From JBMNGG01 sp050949705 (GTDB taxonomy: Bacteria; Bacillota; Thermosediminibacteria; Thermosediminibacterales; Tepidanaerobacteraceae), in assembly GCA_050949705.1 (NCBI GenBank), contig JBMNGG010000003.1, forward strand, positions 124,001-188,000: a DNA stretch of 64,000 nt. The letters run 5' to 3'. The position numbers and the translations under genes were made by a program. The notes under the pieces were generated by a model. That model did not search any database, was not told the origin of the DNA, and worked only from the letters and a program-made list of their open reading frames with translations. Shown here piece by piece: positions 63,401 through 64,000 of the stretch (positions are counted from its first letter, which is position 1; every line of letters starts with the position of its first letter).

Positions 63401-63643
63401 GTTGAAGAAGGTTCACCAAATATTATCGACCTTTTAAAAGAAAACAAGGTAGATATGGTAATAAATACCCTTACCCGAGGTAAAGCGCCGGAGAGGGATG
63501 GTTTCAAGATACGTCGTGAAGCGGCAGAAGATGGAATTCCTTGTATTACTTCCCTAGACACTGCCCGGGCCCTTTACAAAGTAATAGAAGCCACCTCCAT
63601 CAGGTGCTGGGAAGCCTCTGGAAGCAAAACACCGCCATCCTAA
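60443..63643 (+). CDS. carB: Carbamoyl phosphate synthase large subunit
   Basis: Makes carbamoyl phosphate. The GTG start follows AGGAAAGGAGAT. Two homologous halves are seen: SGPIIIGQAAEFDYAGTQA at the start and SGPIRIGQGIEFDYCSVHS near residue 557. Each has an ATP-grasp domain with RPAYTLGGTGGG or RPSYVLGGRAME. The MGS-like regulatory domain occupies the last ~130 residues (IFATSGTAKALQAAGI). The last residues and the stop codon lie in an inserted 85-bp repeat, so the tail after ALYKVIEA (IRCWEASGSKTPPS) is probably not native. carA is absent between pyrC and carB. Confidence 0.96.
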   Translation: MPKNNNIKKVMVIGSGPIIIGQAAEFDYAGTQACLSLREEGLEVVLINSNPATIMTDAHIADRVYIEPLTTEFAAKVIRQERPDGLLPTLGGQVGLNLAVELAEKGILDREGVKLLGTPLTSIKKAEDRELFKKLMEEINEPVPDSCIVHSLKEARDFARQVGLPLIVRPAYTLGGTGGGIATTEEELMDITYNGLRLSRIHQVLLEKSLLGMKEVEFEVIRDRKDCCISVCDMENIDPVGIHTGDSVVVAPTQTLTETEYKKLKESSFKIIRALKIEGGCNVQFALDSTTGNYYVIEVNPRVSRSSALASKASGYPIAKVTAKIATGLSLDEIKNPVADKGNAYYEPSLDYVVVKMPRWPFDKFVDADRLLGTQMKATGEVMSIDKSIEGALMKAARSLEQGLTSLSLKSLKNDNIKVLKERIKKATDERFFAVAEALRRKVSIDEIHNLSKIDKFFLEKIQNIIHMEERLKEGLLTTELLKAAKSMQFPDKTIADLTGKKEEEIRNIRALNHITPAYKSINTSPTNTSTSLPYFYSTYDDENEAVTDEKPSVVILGSGPIRIGQGIEFDYCSVHSVWAAQEAGYRTVIINNNPETVSTDFNTADRLYFEPLYFEDVMAIIGREKPLGVIVQFGGQTAINLAAALESQGVKILGTPVKSIDLAEDREKFDDLLTELSISRPKASAARSTEEALEKAGDIGFPMLVRPSYVLGGRAMEIVYNMEELKNYMEYAVEASSEKPVLIDRYIAGTEVEVDAVSDGEEVLIPGIMEHIERAGIHSGDSIAVYPHQTLSLKAVEGIVDYTTRIARKLSVKGLINIQFVVEKDNVYIIEVNPRSSRTVPYMSKITHIPMVNIATKIALGQKLKDFGYKGGLYEKPNFVAVKAPVFSFSKLRMVEPSLGPEMKSTGEVLGVERTFEKALYKAFTGSGFTIPTYGAILATVADRDKEDAIKLLRKFSELGFEIFATSGTAKALQAAGIHAQTVNKVEEGSPNIIDLLKENKVDMVINTLTRGKAPERDGFKIRREAAEDGIPCITSLDTARALYKVIEATSIRCWEASGSKTPPS

Positions 63644-63755
63644 GCGATAGCGAAGGATCTTATACTAGCTGCGCAGCACATAAGATTCTTCATTTGACTT
63701 CGTTTCATTCAGCATGACAAGGACCCAGTCATTCTGAGCGAAGCGAAGAATCTTT
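63634..63755. repeat. 85-bp dispersed hairpin repeat, copy B, plus a half copy
   Basis: 63634-63718 matches copy A (13910) over all 85 bp with seven differences. A partial unit, GTCATTCTGAGCGAAGCGAA and onward, follows at 63728-63755. The first ten bases overlap the end of carB and include its TAA stop. The element lies inside the pyr operon, between carB and pyrK, without a T-run that would obviously terminate transcription. Confidence 0.88.
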
Positions 63756-63816
63756 GGAATATCCTTTACTTTGCCTAAGATAATAAGTATGAAAAATAGG
63801 AAAGGGGGCTGTCTTT

Positions 63817-64000
63817 TGAGCTCTCCCATTGTTTCTTTAGCCAAGATTACAAGAAATACTGAGATATCACCGGATATATATGAGATGGAGCTACAAGCAC
63901 CGGAAATCACTGAAAAAGCAAATCCGGGGCAATTCCTGCACATTCGTTGTTCAGATACAGTATCTCCACTACTGCGCAGACCGATAAGTATAGCCTACGC
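63817..64000 (+). CDS. pyrK: Dihydroorotate dehydrogenase electron-transfer subunit, N-terminal part
   Basis: The window ends inside this gene. The TTG start is 7 nt after AAAGGGGG. The 61 visible residues include NPGQFLHIR and LLRRPISIAY, the FAD-binding start of the PyrK/ferredoxin-reductase family. PyrK passes electrons from dihydroorotate dehydrogenase (PyrDB) to NAD. Its place after carB matches Gram-positive pyr operons, so pyrD is expected next. Confidence 0.9.

Noticed and set aside
63600..63760. Intrinsic terminator ending the pyr operon after carB
   Set aside because: The hairpin is a dispersed repeat without a T-run, and pyrK follows with its own good ribosome site, so the operon most likely continues.

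Overview
The window is a 64 kb piece of a low-GC, Gram-positive, endospore-forming anaerobe of the class Clostridia. Support: many strong GGAGG-type ribosome sites with frequent TTG/GTG starts, a GerA germinant-receptor operon, SpoIIR and an SspF-type small acid-soluble spore protein, SLH-anchored surface proteins, an aldehyde:ferredoxin oxidoreductase, a [NiFe]-hydrogenase, and a pyr operon with a PyrR-type leader. Genus cannot be assigned from sequence alone.

Layout. 1-9.4 kb: the 3' end of a UxaA-type dehydratase, a complete branched-chain amino-acid ABC transporter (livK-H-M-G-F), a tungsten-type aldehyde oxidoreductase with a small MoaD/ThiS-like protein, then a polyprenyl diphosphate synthase and a FadR-type GntR regulator. 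9.6-13.2 kb: a pseudopilin with its prepilin peptidase, then ilvN-ilvD. 13.2-17.3 kb (minus strand): a LysM protein, a repeat-rich gap, and an ABC export cassette with a NEW3-domain membrane protein. 17.6-21.8 kb: recQ, an isochorismatase-fold hydrolase and gap. 21.8-25.1 kb: a candidate structured RNA and two consecutive pairs of short chromate-transporter (CHR) genes.

25.3-37.8 kb: a 12.5 kb operon of four secreted surface proteins. They are a 1019-residue Ig-like protein, a 2066-residue IPT/TIG-repeat protein, a protein of repeated beta modules, and one SLH protein that is probably the wall anchor for the rest. The gap after it holds a cluster of DnaA-box-like sites. 38.2-40.0 kb (minus): a DUF711/PFL-like protein and its ACT partner. 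40.2-45.1 kb: a gerA operon (gerAB frameshifted) and spoIIR. 45.3-51.1 kb: an Orn/Lys/Arg-type decarboxylase, small proteins, sspF, a Dps-like protein and iscR-iscS-iscU. 51.2-54.5 kb (minus): a membrane-bound uptake-type [NiFe]-hydrogenase whose small subunit has Asp in place of one proximal-cluster Cys. 54.6-64 kb: a peptidoglycan-binding/beta-propeller protein, murI, an asparaginase, and the pyr operon (leader, pyrB, pyrC, carB, start of pyrK), with no carA between pyrC and carB.

Two families of small dispersed repeats occur. An 85-bp hairpin element has copies at 13.9 kb and 63.6 kb, and the second copy forms the carB stop codon. A short stem-loop has a constant GGGACGGTTC centre and different but self-complementary arms, with copies at 17.5 kb and 51.2 kb. 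The signals most worth follow-up are the structured RNA near 22.1 kb, the surface operon, the DnaA-box cluster and the hydrogenase Asp substitution. No tRNA, rRNA, CRISPR array, transposase or prophage gene was recognised.
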